Below, one piece after another: positions 33,303-41,966 of a stretch of 64,000 nucleotides of DNA. Each line of letters starts with the position of its first letter. Positions within the stretch are counted from its first letter, which is position 1. The notes under the pieces were generated by a model. It did not search any database. It was given only the letters and a program-made list of their open reading frames with translations, and was not told the origin of the DNA. Position numbers and translations under genes: made by a program. The DNA lies in NCBI GenBank assembly GCA_002733665.1, contig NVWM01000005.1, forward strand, positions 43,727-107,726, in the 5' to 3' direction. Source of the DNA: Lutibacter sp. (GTDB lineage: Bacteria; Bacteroidota; Bacteroidia; Flavobacteriales; Flavobacteriaceae).

Positions 33303-36300
33303 TTAACTTTCTAATTCCTTTAAAAACAAATTACGAACTTCTTCTACGTATACATCTACATTCTTTGTTTTCCATTCTGAAGTATCAACAGGATCTAAAA
33401 CGACAACCTCTATATGTGTTGGTTTAAACATTGTACTTCCTTTAGGTGTAGCCATATAAGCATTTTTAATCACTATCGGAATTATTGGAACTTGACCCTT
33501 TATGGCTAAATGGAATGCTCCTTTTTTAAATTTCCCTAATGCTTTACTTCTACTTCGCGTTCCTTCTGGTGCAATTGCAATTGAAGTTCCACTTTTTAAA
33601 GCTTCGGCAGCAATCGCCATTGACTTTAATGCTTTTGCTTTATCAGATCTATCAATAAATATTGCTCCTAATGCCTTAAATAATGGACCTATAGGAGTCA
33701 TTTCTAATTCTTTTTTTGCTATTCCTGTTACATCCTTGCGCAACAATTTCAATATAATAATTACATCTGCAGAACTTTGATGATTAAAACAAAAAACTGC
33801 AGGCCTAAAATCTTCTAAATTATGTTTTCCTTTTATTGCAATATCTAAACCAGCAAACTTTGCACCTAAATCACCCATACTTGCCAACGTTGTATTGATG
33901 GCCTCTTGTTTTGACATTGTCATAGCTCCTTTTGCAAGTCCCTTTAAAATAGATGGATAGATACTTGAAGCAGCCATTAGAGTTCTAAAACCATTGACAA
34001 TAGGTTTTTCCCTCAATTCTTTAAAACGGAGTATCGGCCAATCATTTTCAAATGCGATTTGTGACAGTGCACTATCAGGGTTTGTAGCAAAAGGTTTTCC
34101 AACAATTTCTAATAATGGATAATCATCAATACTATCAGTATAAAAGAAACTTTTCGATAAATCTATGTCATTGGCTTTTGCAAACTTTCTCCCAGCATTT
34201 GCCTTACCTTCTCCCCAACACATCTCTTCTACATTTCCAGTAAATTTTCCTTTTTTGACTTCCATTTCAGTGCAGAAAATGTCTGTAATTCCCAATTCGT
34301 TTGCGATTGGATTGATTTGGTATGAAGTAGCGGCTGAAATAATCACAACTTTATGCCCTTTCTCTAGATGTGAAGCAATCAATATTCTCGACTCAGGATA
34401 AATGGTGTTTTCAAGATGGTTTTCATAAACATCTTGTCCTAATTTTATAAAATCTGATTCTTTTAATCCTTTTATCCCTAATGCTGATAATCTTGTGAGA
34501 ACTTCAAAATCTCTATTTCCTGAAGCGTATAGCGAAACTGCTGCGAATTGAGACAACAATTCTTTTGCTGTCCACTTTCCACTTAACAATCTGGATTGCA
34601 CAAACTTTTTAGCAGAAAAATCATTAATTAATGTCCTGTCTAAATCAAAAAATGCAGCAATATGAGGACCTTCTTCTTGTTCTTCTACTTGATTAGAAAT
34701 CGTCTCTAAGTCTGCTCCAGGAACCGTTTCAACTTCTGAAATCTTCTCATCAAACGCCTCTCTATTTGTTTTAATTTCAATCTGTTGCAGAAAATTTAAT
34801 CGACTTGTTAAATCATTTAATAAGTCCATCCATTCTTCAATTCCTTTGTAATCGATTTTCTTATTTATAGGTGTTAACTTACTGTTTTTTGCAAATCGCA
34901 ACGCACTAGTAAGAAAAGGTTTTGAAACACTTTCTAAACGACTGATACGAGATTGCCAATGCAACTCTTTTCCTTTAAATACACATAGTTGCACAAATTC
35001 ATCATCAGAAAATTCGTCTTCAAGATCCCAAGAGTTTAGTGTGTGACAAACTACTTTATTGGCTTCTAAATAAATTAGCAATATTGCTTTAGAAACAACC
35101 AATTCTTGTTTTGAAAGTAATGCAGATATGTCTCCTTTTGGATCTATAATAATGTTTCTCCAATTCTGATCAAAAAGTATTAATTCTGCTTCTATTTCAC
35201 TACTGAATTGGGCTTTATTAGTGTAGAAAAATTCAAACTTAAAAATATTACGTAATGACATTATTTCTTCCCAAAAACGCAATATTCTATTTGGTGATGT
35301 GTCATCTTTTATTTTTGCCAATGCCATTTCAATAAATGCGCGATGGTACAAGTGTCCAGAAGCCATATTTGCGTAATATGTTGCTGACAAATACTCTGTA
35401 GAATTTAAATTATATTGAACTTTATTTCCAACTTTGCTTTTTTGTATGATTCCTGCTCCTAATAATAAATTTATTGCTTTTTGAACGGTTACACTTATAC
35501 TATTTCCTCTATCAATTAGAACATCTTCTTTTCGCTGTCCTATATAGTTCATCAATTTTAAAACATTGAATTCTAACTCTTTCTTAGTCAGTGCAAAATT
35601 ATTTAGTAAGACATTACAAACCAATGAAACAGTAGTAACAGGCGTAATCATATTTGCCTTATGTATCAATTCGAATGCAAAACGAGGTAATGTATTGTTA
35701 TCAGAATAACTATCATCCTCCAACTCAGGAATTATTGCATTTTGATGCTCTCCTGCTTCTACAGGATCGCCAAATCTAATTGCTGCTCTTCCAAACTCAT
35801 TCCCTAATTTCTTGACATAATTTACAAATACATTTACATTTTCACCTTTCTTATCTTTACCCTTTCCTTCTTCCGTCATTTCTTTTACATCAGGAATAAG
35901 GTCATAAACAATAGAAACTGGAACATATTTTATAGGTTTTGAACTCACACGTTCGCCTTCCATAATATATTTTAATATTCCCATTTGTGGATATACAATC
36001 TTACCAGTTCTTGAACGAGTTCCTTCTATATTCCATGTAAGATGACTCCCTCTTTCAATTAAGCAAGATATATAATGACGTAATGCTGCTTTGTATATTT
36101 GATCATCTTTAAAACTTCTACGGATAAATATTAACCCTGAACTTTTACCTAATTGTTTAAATCCTGGAAATGCTAAATTTATCCCTCCAAAAGTATATGG
36201 AATAGGCATTCCGTATCGTGAAAGTGTTGACACCAATACTGCTGTATCAAGATAAGTTTTATGAGTAAGAATAAATGCAACTGAATTTTGTCGCATTAAT

Positions 36301-36536
36301 TTCATTAGTTTTTTAATCTCCTGAGGGTCAATATCAATCTTATTATTATATGCTTTGGAAATCAAATATTGAAACCCTCTTACAGACACCATACTTCCTA
36401 TAGGATGCTGATCGGCAAACAACTCTTCGATACATAAAGCGCCTTTTTTCTGCACTGCTGCAAGGTCTTCTTTCTGCGCTGTCGCTATTTGCTTAAGTTG
36501 CTCTTGAAACTTAGGATGATTAATAATTTTTTCCAT
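33303..36536 (-). CDS. Triple fusion: PlsB-like acyltransferase, HAD phosphatase, PlsC-like acyltransferase
   Basis: 1077 residues. Domain 1 (about 40-300) is a glycerol-3-phosphate acyltransferase-like domain with THKTYLD (His92-Asp97), FGGINLAF and EGTRSRTGKI (171-180). A helical region follows. Domain 2 (about 625-840) is a HAD-IB phosphatase with FFDLDRTLIND (Asp631, Asp633), VIISAATS (Ser734) and FYTDSIDDYPLL (Asp801). Domain 3 (about 895-1075) is a 1-acylglycerol-3-phosphate acyltransferase with NHQSSAD (His919-Asp924) and EGTRSRS (991-997). One chain could thus acylate glycerol-3-phosphate twice and remove phosphate to give diacylglycerol. The phosphatase substrate is inferred. The flanking gpsA and WS/DGAT genes fit this. 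Confidence 0.9.
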   Translation of the reverse strand: MEKIINHPKFQEQLKQIATAQKEDLAAVQKKGALCIEELFADQHPIGSMVSVRGFQYLISKAYNNKIDIDPQEIKKLMKLMRQNSVAFILTHKTYLDTAVLVSTLSRYGMPIPYTFGGINLAFPGFKQLGKSSGLIFIRRSFKDDQIYKAALRHYISCLIERGSHLTWNIEGTRSRTGKIVYPQMGILKYIMEGERVSSKPIKYVPVSIVYDLIPDVKEMTEEGKGKDKKGENVNVFVNYVKKLGNEFGRAAIRFGDPVEAGEHQNAIIPELEDDSYSDNNTLPRFAFELIHKANMITPVTTVSLVCNVLLNNFALTKKELEFNVLKLMNYIGQRKEDVLIDRGNSISVTVQKAINLLLGAGIIQKSKVGNKVQYNLNSTEYLSATYYANMASGHLYHRAFIEMALAKIKDDTSPNRILRFWEEIMSLRNIFKFEFFYTNKAQFSSEIEAELILFDQNWRNIIIDPKGDISALLSKQELVVSKAILLIYLEANKVVCHTLNSWDLEDEFSDDEFVQLCVFKGKELHWQSRISRLESVSKPFLTSALRFAKNSKLTPINKKIDYKGIEEWMDLLNDLTSRLNFLQQIEIKTNREAFDEKISEVETVPGADLETISNQVEEQEEGPHIAAFFDLDRTLINDFSAKKFVQSRLLSGKWTAKELLSQFAAVSLYASGNRDFEVLTRLSALGIKGLKESDFIKLGQDVYENHLENTIYPESRILIASHLEKGHKVVIISAATSYQINPIANELGITDIFCTEMEVKKGKFTGNVEEMCWGEGKANAGRKFAKANDIDLSKSFFYTDSIDDYPLLEIVGKPFATNPDSALSQIAFENDWPILRFKELREKPIVNGFRTLMAASSIYPSILKGLAKGAMTMSKQEAINTTLASMGDLGAKFAGLDIAIKGKHNLEDFRPAVFCFNHQSSADVIIILKLLRKDVTGIAKKELEMTPIGPLFKALGAIFIDRSDKAKALKSMAIAAEALKSGTSIAIAPEGTRSRSKALGKFKKGAFHLAIKGQVPIIPIVIKNAYMATPKGSTMFKPTHIEVVVLDPVDTSEWKTKNVDVYVEEVRNLFLKELES

Positions 36537-36545
36537 GTATGCTGT

Positions 36546-37709
36546 TTATGCCTTTACAAAAAGGTCGGTGAATTTAGACATCCCTTTTTGCTTCCAAAAT
36601 CTTGGGAAAAACAAACTTTCAATTTTTGTTAGTACACCTTTTGGTTCTTTTCCTTCTATGTTAGAATTTAATGCATTTGCAACTGTTAATAGTACTGTTG
36701 CATTGGCTCCCATACCACAATGACTTCCAAAAACTTCAATATTTTTTATATCTTTTCTCAATGTTGATGCTTCTCTACAATGTTTCCATGGTACCAATCC
36801 ATCCGTTTTTGTATAAATACAAGTAATCGGAACGTTTGGAATCTCTTCTAATTCTTTTAAAAACTTTTTGTTACGTTCTTTTAATGTTTTTCCTCTCAGA
36901 AATTCTAAAACTCTTAACAGAGGAGTTTCCATATTGCTTACACCCCAAACTGGCGAACCAATTGTAATTAATTGTTCTACTTTATCTGGATATCTATTTG
37001 CTATTATTTTAGCAAATATTCCTCCGCCACTCCAGCCAACAAGGCTTACTTTTTCTTGATGTTTTTCAAATATCTGATCAAGTCTTTCTACCAATTTTGG
37101 CAAATATTTTGAGTTAATCATATTTACACCCAATTCCCATTTATAGGTTTTAAATCCTACTGATTTTAAATATTTTCTAACAAAAGTTGTAGATAAATCA
37201 TTTCCTAAATATGGAGGCATCAATAAAACAGGTTTGTTCTTACTCGCTTTATGTTTTGGTATAAATGGATAAATCCCAATCATAGTAGTCCATTCTATCA
37301 AAGACCTTCCTTCTAAAAGCATATTGAATGAAGGCGGAGCAGCAATTAAATCATTTATACGTGTTACTTCTGTTCTGAAATAACGCAATTCTTTTAGTAC
37401 TTCATCATTCATTTTATCATCAGCAATATCCTTTTCAAAAACTTCTTCAAGAATTAAAACCAATGTGATATAATCTCTATCTGGACCAAAATCTTCACAC
37501 AACGAAATACATTCGTGAGATAAAGTATTTATAGATTTTTTACTCAGTTTTGTTTTTTCTATAATTTTATCTACATGTTTCTTAAAAGGATGCTTTTCAA
37601 TCTTATCAGAAACAGTTTCTTTTGCCTTCTTTTGAGTCATTCCATTGGTTACAGCCATTGAAATTGCAAATTTGACAAATGAGTTATATACTAATTTATT
37701 ACTTTCCAT
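36546..37709 (-). CDS. Alpha/beta hydrolase, probable lipase or esterase
   Basis: 387 residues. A helical N-terminal part (about 1-155) precedes an alpha/beta-hydrolase fold with the nucleophile Ser in GWSGGG, the acid in YTKTDGLVPW and the His in FGSHCGMGAN. VLLMPPYLGNDLSTTF forms the oxyanion region. A Cys nucleophile (G-x-C-x-G), required for PHA synthase, is absent, so this is more likely a lipase or esterase, possibly for stored acylglycerol. It sits between the acyltransferase fusion and a monoacylglycerol-lipase-like gene with gaps of 9 and 3 bases. Confidence 0.85.
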   Translation of the reverse strand: MESNKLVYNSFVKFAISMAVTNGMTQKKAKETVSDKIEKHPFKKHVDKIIEKTKLSKKSINTLSHECISLCEDFGPDRDYITLVLILEEVFEKDIADDKMNDEVLKELRYFRTEVTRINDLIAAPPSFNMLLEGRSLIEWTTMIGIYPFIPKHKASKNKPVLLMPPYLGNDLSTTFVRKYLKSVGFKTYKWELGVNMINSKYLPKLVERLDQIFEKHQEKVSLVGWSGGGIFAKIIANRYPDKVEQLITIGSPVWGVSNMETPLLRVLEFLRGKTLKERNKKFLKELEEIPNVPITCIYTKTDGLVPWKHCREASTLRKDIKNIEVFGSHCGMGANATVLLTVANALNSNIEGKEPKGVLTKIESLFFPRFWKQKGMSKFTDLFVKA

Positions 37710-37712
37710 ACT

Positions 37713-38654
37713 CTAATTTAGGGTTTCTATTCGTCTGTTAAGCCAAGATATTACATCGCGCTCTACTTCCTCTCTATTTGTTTCGTTTAGCATCTCGTGT
37801 CTTCCTCCTTTATACAACTTTAGCGTAAGATCATTAATTCCTGCTTTATTATATTGTTTTACAACTCTCTTAATGCCCTTTCCCATTTCTCCAACAGGAT
37901 CTTTATCTCCTGAAAAAATATAAATTGGTAAATTTTTAGGTGTCGCATTAAAAGAAACTTGCTTGTTCACTTCTTTACTTCCTTTGATAATATCAATAAA
38001 AACACTCAAAGAAAAATCTGCAGTTCTATAAGGGTCAGCTTCAAAAAGATCAACTTGGTGTTCATCAGTACTTATCCAGTCTAATTCTGTTCTGTTTGGC
38101 TTGAAGGTCTTATTAAATTCAGAAAAAGAAATAGATTTCAAAAAGTTATTTTTTTTGTTTCTACCTCTAAAAGCACTAATCACATTTGCACTAGCCAATC
38201 CAACAGTACCTAAACCTTTCATAAAACTTGCAGTTCCTGATAAAATGAGTGCGTTTAAATCATCGCCATATTTGATCACATATTTTCTACTTAATAACGA
38301 ACCCATACTATGTCCAAACAATATTATTTTTTTATTTGGATGTATTTCTTTGATAAGTAATGTCAATTCTCGCATATCTTCAACTGCATCATCAAAATAA
38401 TTTTGACCTTCATAAACGCCCATCAATTCCTTTGATTTCACACTTTGACCATGTATTCTATGATCGTTAGCATACACTTCATAACCTTGTTCTTGCAATA
38501 ATTTTGCTATTGGTTGATAGCGTCCTGCATGCTCACCAATTCCGTGAGAAATTTGTACAACTCCTTTAAAAGTTACTTTAGGGCTTGCAGACCATTTGTA
38601 ATAAAAAATGGTTTCGTTATCTCGAGTTATAAATGTATTGGTTGTATAATTCAT
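37713..38654 (-). CDS. Monoacylglycerol lipase-like alpha/beta hydrolase
   Basis: 313 residues. It has the Hydrolase_4 / monoglyceride lipase pattern: QISHGIGEHAGRY near the N-terminus, nucleophile GHSMGS, acid in IFSGDKDPVG and His in YKGGRHEMLNE. Family members cleave monoacylglycerol to glycerol and fatty acid, or act on lysophospholipid. The start overlaps the WS/DGAT stop as TAATG, so the two are translationally coupled. In this operon it would release fatty acids from stored lipid or edit intermediates. Confidence 0.9.
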   Translation of the reverse strand: MNYTTNTFITRDNETIFYYKWSASPKVTFKGVVQISHGIGEHAGRYQPIAKLLQEQGYEVYANDHRIHGQSVKSKELMGVYEGQNYFDDAVEDMRELTLLIKEIHPNKKIILFGHSMGSLLSRKYVIKYGDDLNALILSGTASFMKGLGTVGLASANVISAFRGRNKKNNFLKSISFSEFNKTFKPNRTELDWISTDEHQVDLFEADPYRTADFSLSVFIDIIKGSKEVNKQVSFNATPKNLPIYIFSGDKDPVGEMGKGIKRVVKQYNKAGINDLTLKLYKGGRHEMLNETNREEVERDVISWLNRRIETLN

Positions 38655-40492
38655 TATCTACTTAAAAATTCAGAAATTAATTCCATCAATTTTGATGATG
38701 CTGTTTTTGTTCCTTTAAGTTTAATTCTTTCTTGTATTTTCAACTCATCAAGAAGGACATTTCCTTTGTATAATTTAAATAAACTTTCATCTTCAATACT
38801 CAAAGAGACTTTCGAAGTCTTTGCTTTTTGTTTTCTGATGACTCCTTCTTTTTTGGTGAAATCTATTTCCCAACATGCAGTAGTTTCACCTGAAACTACT
38901 TGTATTTCATACAACCCTTTATGTTTTTTTACAAATTTTGGGTTACTATTACTATATTTTCTTAATGCAGTAAAGAAAGGTTTACTCTTAATTTTCACAA
39001 CAGTTGGTGTAGTTTTCTTTTTCCCTTTTTTCTTAATGAGTTCTTCTAATTCATTAGCAGATTCTCTTATATAACGAGAGAATTTTCCAACATCAGGCAT
39101 CGTTTTAGAATCGGTAGTTGTAGTAATTGTTACTTGTCCATTATAACTAAAAGCGGCAATAATCAAACCAAAACCATCAACTACGGGAGTTAGTCCAAAT
39201 AAAGAAACAATCTTATGACCTTTTATATACAATAAGCCTCGAGGTCCTGGAACATTAGTGATTGTCACATTAAATGGAGGTCTATGCAATTCTTTAATAT
39301 TGTATTTACTATAAATTCCTGCAGCAAGATTTGCCAAACCAAAAGGTACAGAATCTGCCATTTGAGCAAGTGACTTTGCTCCTACTGTTTTATGTTTTGT
39401 TTTTCCTATTTGTGTCTGATCATGAATATATTCTAAACGTTCAATAGGATTTTCGATATGTGTTGCAATTTGAACAAGCATGTTTGATATTTGATTGTTC
39501 ATCTTTTCACTATCAGTGCTATCTTGAGTTCTAACTGAAATTGGAACATTGGCTACTAAAGGTTGCGTTGGTAATTTTTCTCGATCTATCAAATATCTTC
39601 TAATTGCTCCAGCACATATTGCTAAAATCACATCATTGATGCTTACATCCATTAATTTTCGGAGAACATTTATCCTGTCGAAAGATAAAATTGCAGTTCC
39701 CCAAATTCTCTTTGGAGATATAGAACCGTTAAATATTGTTTTAGGAACAGAAATTGAAGGCTTACTATATCCTTTTCCGTTAATTTTCTTTTTGGCTTTG
39801 CTTTTAGCAAGTGATAGCAATGTTTCTCCTATTAATTTTGGAACTTTTAATGGATTTTTAAAAAAGCCAACTGAACTTTTCAACAAAAGTGATAATTCGT
39901 CTGGTAATGGATCAGGTTCATATTCTTTAGGAAGTGGTGGTTCAACATCTTTACTTTTATCATCAGTATCAAAAAGAATTCCCATAATTCCAACTCCAGA
40001 ACTACCATCTATCATAACATGATGTACTTTTGTGACAATAGCAACTGAACCCTTTGGTATTTGAGGTATTTCATCTAAACCTTCTATAAAATTAATAGAC
40101 CAAAGTGGTCTTCTTAAATCTAATGGAGCACTAAAAATAGAGGCTGTTGATTCTCTCAACATTTTCCAATTTGATGGGTCTGGAAGTTTTAATCTATTTA
40201 AATGTAAATCTAGATCAAAATTTGGATCATCAACCCAATATGGAAAGTCTAAATTCATAGGAACATTTAAAAGACGTTTTCTAAATTTAGGGATTTGATG
40301 TAATTTAGATGCAATAGTTTTCTTAAAATCATCAAACTTTAAAGAACCTTCTACAATGATTACACTTCCTACATGCATTGGACTCTTTGGAGTTTCTGCA
40401 TATAAAAAAGTAGCGTCAGAAGCTGAGATTTGTTGAATATTTATATCCAAAGAATCTTGAATGATGTCTTTTATATCTATATTTTTTGCCAT
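38654..40492 (-). CDS. Wax ester synthase / diacylglycerol acyltransferase fused to an SCP2-like domain
   Basis: 612 residues, longer than the usual 450-480. Residues 20-485 are WS/DGAT: the catalytic HHVMIDG (157-163), RRPLWSINFIEGL, SINDVILAICAGAIRRYL and the structural TNVPGPRGLLYIKGH. The enzyme esterifies diacylglycerol or fatty alcohol with acyl-CoA. Residues about 503-612 look like an SCP2 sterol-transfer domain (GLYEIQVVSGETTACWEIDF, KVSLSIEDESLFKLYKGNV, RIKLKGTKTASSKLMELI). SCP2 domains bind hydrophobic ligands such as acyl-CoA, so the fusion may feed substrate to the enzyme. It is the first gene of the lipid operon. Confidence 0.92.
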   Translation of the reverse strand: MAKNIDIKDIIQDSLDINIQQISASDATFLYAETPKSPMHVGSVIIVEGSLKFDDFKKTIASKLHQIPKFRKRLLNVPMNLDFPYWVDDPNFDLDLHLNRLKLPDPSNWKMLRESTASIFSAPLDLRRPLWSINFIEGLDEIPQIPKGSVAIVTKVHHVMIDGSSGVGIMGILFDTDDKSKDVEPPLPKEYEPDPLPDELSLLLKSSVGFFKNPLKVPKLIGETLLSLAKSKAKKKINGKGYSKPSISVPKTIFNGSISPKRIWGTAILSFDRINVLRKLMDVSINDVILAICAGAIRRYLIDREKLPTQPLVANVPISVRTQDSTDSEKMNNQISNMLVQIATHIENPIERLEYIHDQTQIGKTKHKTVGAKSLAQMADSVPFGLANLAAGIYSKYNIKELHRPPFNVTITNVPGPRGLLYIKGHKIVSLFGLTPVVDGFGLIIAAFSYNGQVTITTTTDSKTMPDVGKFSRYIRESANELEELIKKKGKKKTTPTVVKIKSKPFFTALRKYSNSNPKFVKKHKGLYEIQVVSGETTACWEIDFTKKEGVIRKQKAKTSKVSLSIEDESLFKLYKGNVLLDELKIQERIKLKGTKTASSKLMELISEFLSR

Positions 40493-40674
40493 TAATTACA
40501 GCATTAATTTTTTAAATTCACAATCTGCAATATAATTATTTTTAATTAGAAATTAAAATCTGCTTTTGAGATATTCTTGTGTTTTTATTTTTGCATTACA
40601 CATAAATTTTCAATTTGATTTTCTTAAAGAAAATATAAAGTTTTGACATTCTATTTTCTAATTGTTTTTTTTTG

Positions 40675-40682
40675 TACATTTG
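40675..40682 (+). promoter_or_regulatory. -7 promoter element of the efflux operon
   Basis: TACATTTG is an exact TAnnTTTG match, directly followed by the tandem palindromes at 40685-40709. Confidence 0.6.
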
Positions 40683-40684
40683 TC

Positions 40685-40709
40685 AACCATTTGGTTAAAC
40701 TAAATAGTT
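40685..40709 (+). promoter_or_regulatory. Tandem palindromes, putative TetR operator
   Basis: AACCATTTGGTT (40685-40696) and AACTAAATAGTT (40698-40709) are related 12-bp inverted repeats with centres 13 bases apart. They cover the expected transcription start just after the -7 element. The second gene of the operon encodes a TetR regulator, so autorepression is a natural inference. Confidence 0.55.
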
Positions 40710-40728
40710 AATTTAAAACAGAAAAAAG

Positions 40729-41337
40729 TTGAAGAATATTGTATTTTTAATTATAAGTCTATCTCTAATTGTAACAATAAGTTGTTCATCAGATGGAGAT
40801 AGTAACACCCAGCAAATAACATTATCTCAAGATGAGGTAAATGATTTAAAATTTTTACGAGAAGAAGAAAAGCTAGCACGTGATGTTTACATATATGCTT
40901 ATGATAAGTATAGTGATGTTGTTTTTAATAATATTTCACAAAGCGAACAACAGCATATGGATAAAATACTTGTACTTCTAAACACTTATAATGTTGAAGA
41001 TCCTGCGTTACCAAATACTGGTGAATTCTCAAATCAGATCTTACAAGGTATATACAATGACTTAACAGCACAAGTTGATATTTCTTTAATAGAAGCATTA
41101 AAAGTTGGCGCAACCATCGAAGATTTAGACATAAAAGATATTGAAAATTTTGAAAATAGAACTGATAAATCAAATATTCTAAATACTTATGAAAAGTTAA
41201 AATGTGGCTCAAGAAACCATATGAGAAATTATTATAACCAATTGAGTAACAACGGTGTTACATATGTAGTTCAATTTATTTCTGCTTCTGAATTAACAAC
41301 AATTATTAATAGTTCAAACGAGCAATGTGGTAATTAA
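40729..41337 (+). CDS. DUF2202 lipoprotein (ferritin-like fold)
   Basis: 202 residues from a TTG start, with a signal peptide and lipobox VTISC (Cys19). Residues about 35-190 match DUF2202: FLREEEKLARDVY, SQSEQQHMDKILVLL, ALKVGATIEDLDIKDIENF and CGSRNHMRNYY. The paired Glu/His positions (EEEKLARD, EQQH, DIEN, RNHMR) are those of ferritin-like four-helix bundles that can bind metal. It is the first gene of the operon with TetR and the efflux pump. The function is not established. Confidence 0.85.
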   Translation: MKNIVFLIISLSLIVTISCSSDGDSNTQQITLSQDEVNDLKFLREEEKLARDVYIYAYDKYSDVVFNNISQSEQQHMDKILVLLNTYNVEDPALPNTGEFSNQILQGIYNDLTAQVDISLIEALKVGATIEDLDIKDIENFENRTDKSNILNTYEKLKCGSRNHMRNYYNQLSNNGVTYVVQFISASELTTIINSSNEQCGN

Positions 41338-41352
41338 TTTAATACAATAATA

Positions 41353-41964
41353 ATGGCAAAAACTAAAGATATAAATACAGAAAATCAGATACTTGAAGCT
41401 GCTAAAAAAGTGTTTCAAATCAAAGGCATGGATGGTGCTCGTATGCAAGAAATAGCAGATAAAGCAAAGATTAACAAGGCAATGCTTCATTATTATTATA
41501 GAAGTAAACAGTTACTTTTTGAAGCTGTATTTAAAAATGCATTTGCCTTATTAGCACCTCAATTAAATACTATTTTAAATGATGATTCTTCCATTGAAGA
41601 AAAAGTTAGAAACTTTACTTCTAACTATATTTCATTTATTATAAAGCATCCATATTTACCATCTTTTATAATTCAAGAACTGAATAGAAACCCTGAATTT
41701 ATCTTAAAACTTAAAGAGCAAAAAGGGTTTCCAAATATTGCCAAATTCAAAAAACAAGTAATCCTTGAAATAGAAAAAGGGATTTTAAAACCTATTAAGG
41801 GCGAACAATTATTTATAAACATATTATCCTTAAATATTTTTCCTTTTGTAGCATCTCCACTAATTAAGGCCTTTGCAAATATTGATAATAAAGAATTTAA
41901 GCAACTAATGAACGACCGAAAAACCGAAGTTGCAAACTTCATCGTCAATTCAATTAAGACCTAA
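41353..41964 (+). CDS. TetR-family transcriptional regulator
   Basis: 203 residues. The N-terminal helix-turn-helix (about 10-55: ILEAAKKVFQIKGMDGARMQ, IADKAKINKAMLHYYYRSK) is typical of TetR repressors. The C-terminal ligand-binding part has YISFIIKHPYLPSFIIQELN. It lies directly upstream of tolC-like and adaptor genes and probably represses the operon via the palindromes at 40685-40709. Its inducer is unknown, probably a compound exported by the pump. Confidence 0.93.
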   Translation: MAKTKDINTENQILEAAKKVFQIKGMDGARMQEIADKAKINKAMLHYYYRSKQLLFEAVFKNAFALLAPQLNTILNDDSSIEEKVRNFTSNYISFIIKHPYLPSFIIQELNRNPEFILKLKEQKGFPNIAKFKKQVILEIEKGILKPIKGEQLFINILSLNIFPFVASPLIKAFANIDNKEFKQLMNDRKTEVANFIVNSIKT

Positions 41965-41966
41965 TC

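Noticed and set aside
36546-37709. PHA synthase (PhaC)
   Set aside because: The nucleophile elbow is GWSGGG with Ser; PhaC needs a Cys in G-x-C-x-G. The phasin-like neighbours alone do not support polyester synthesis.
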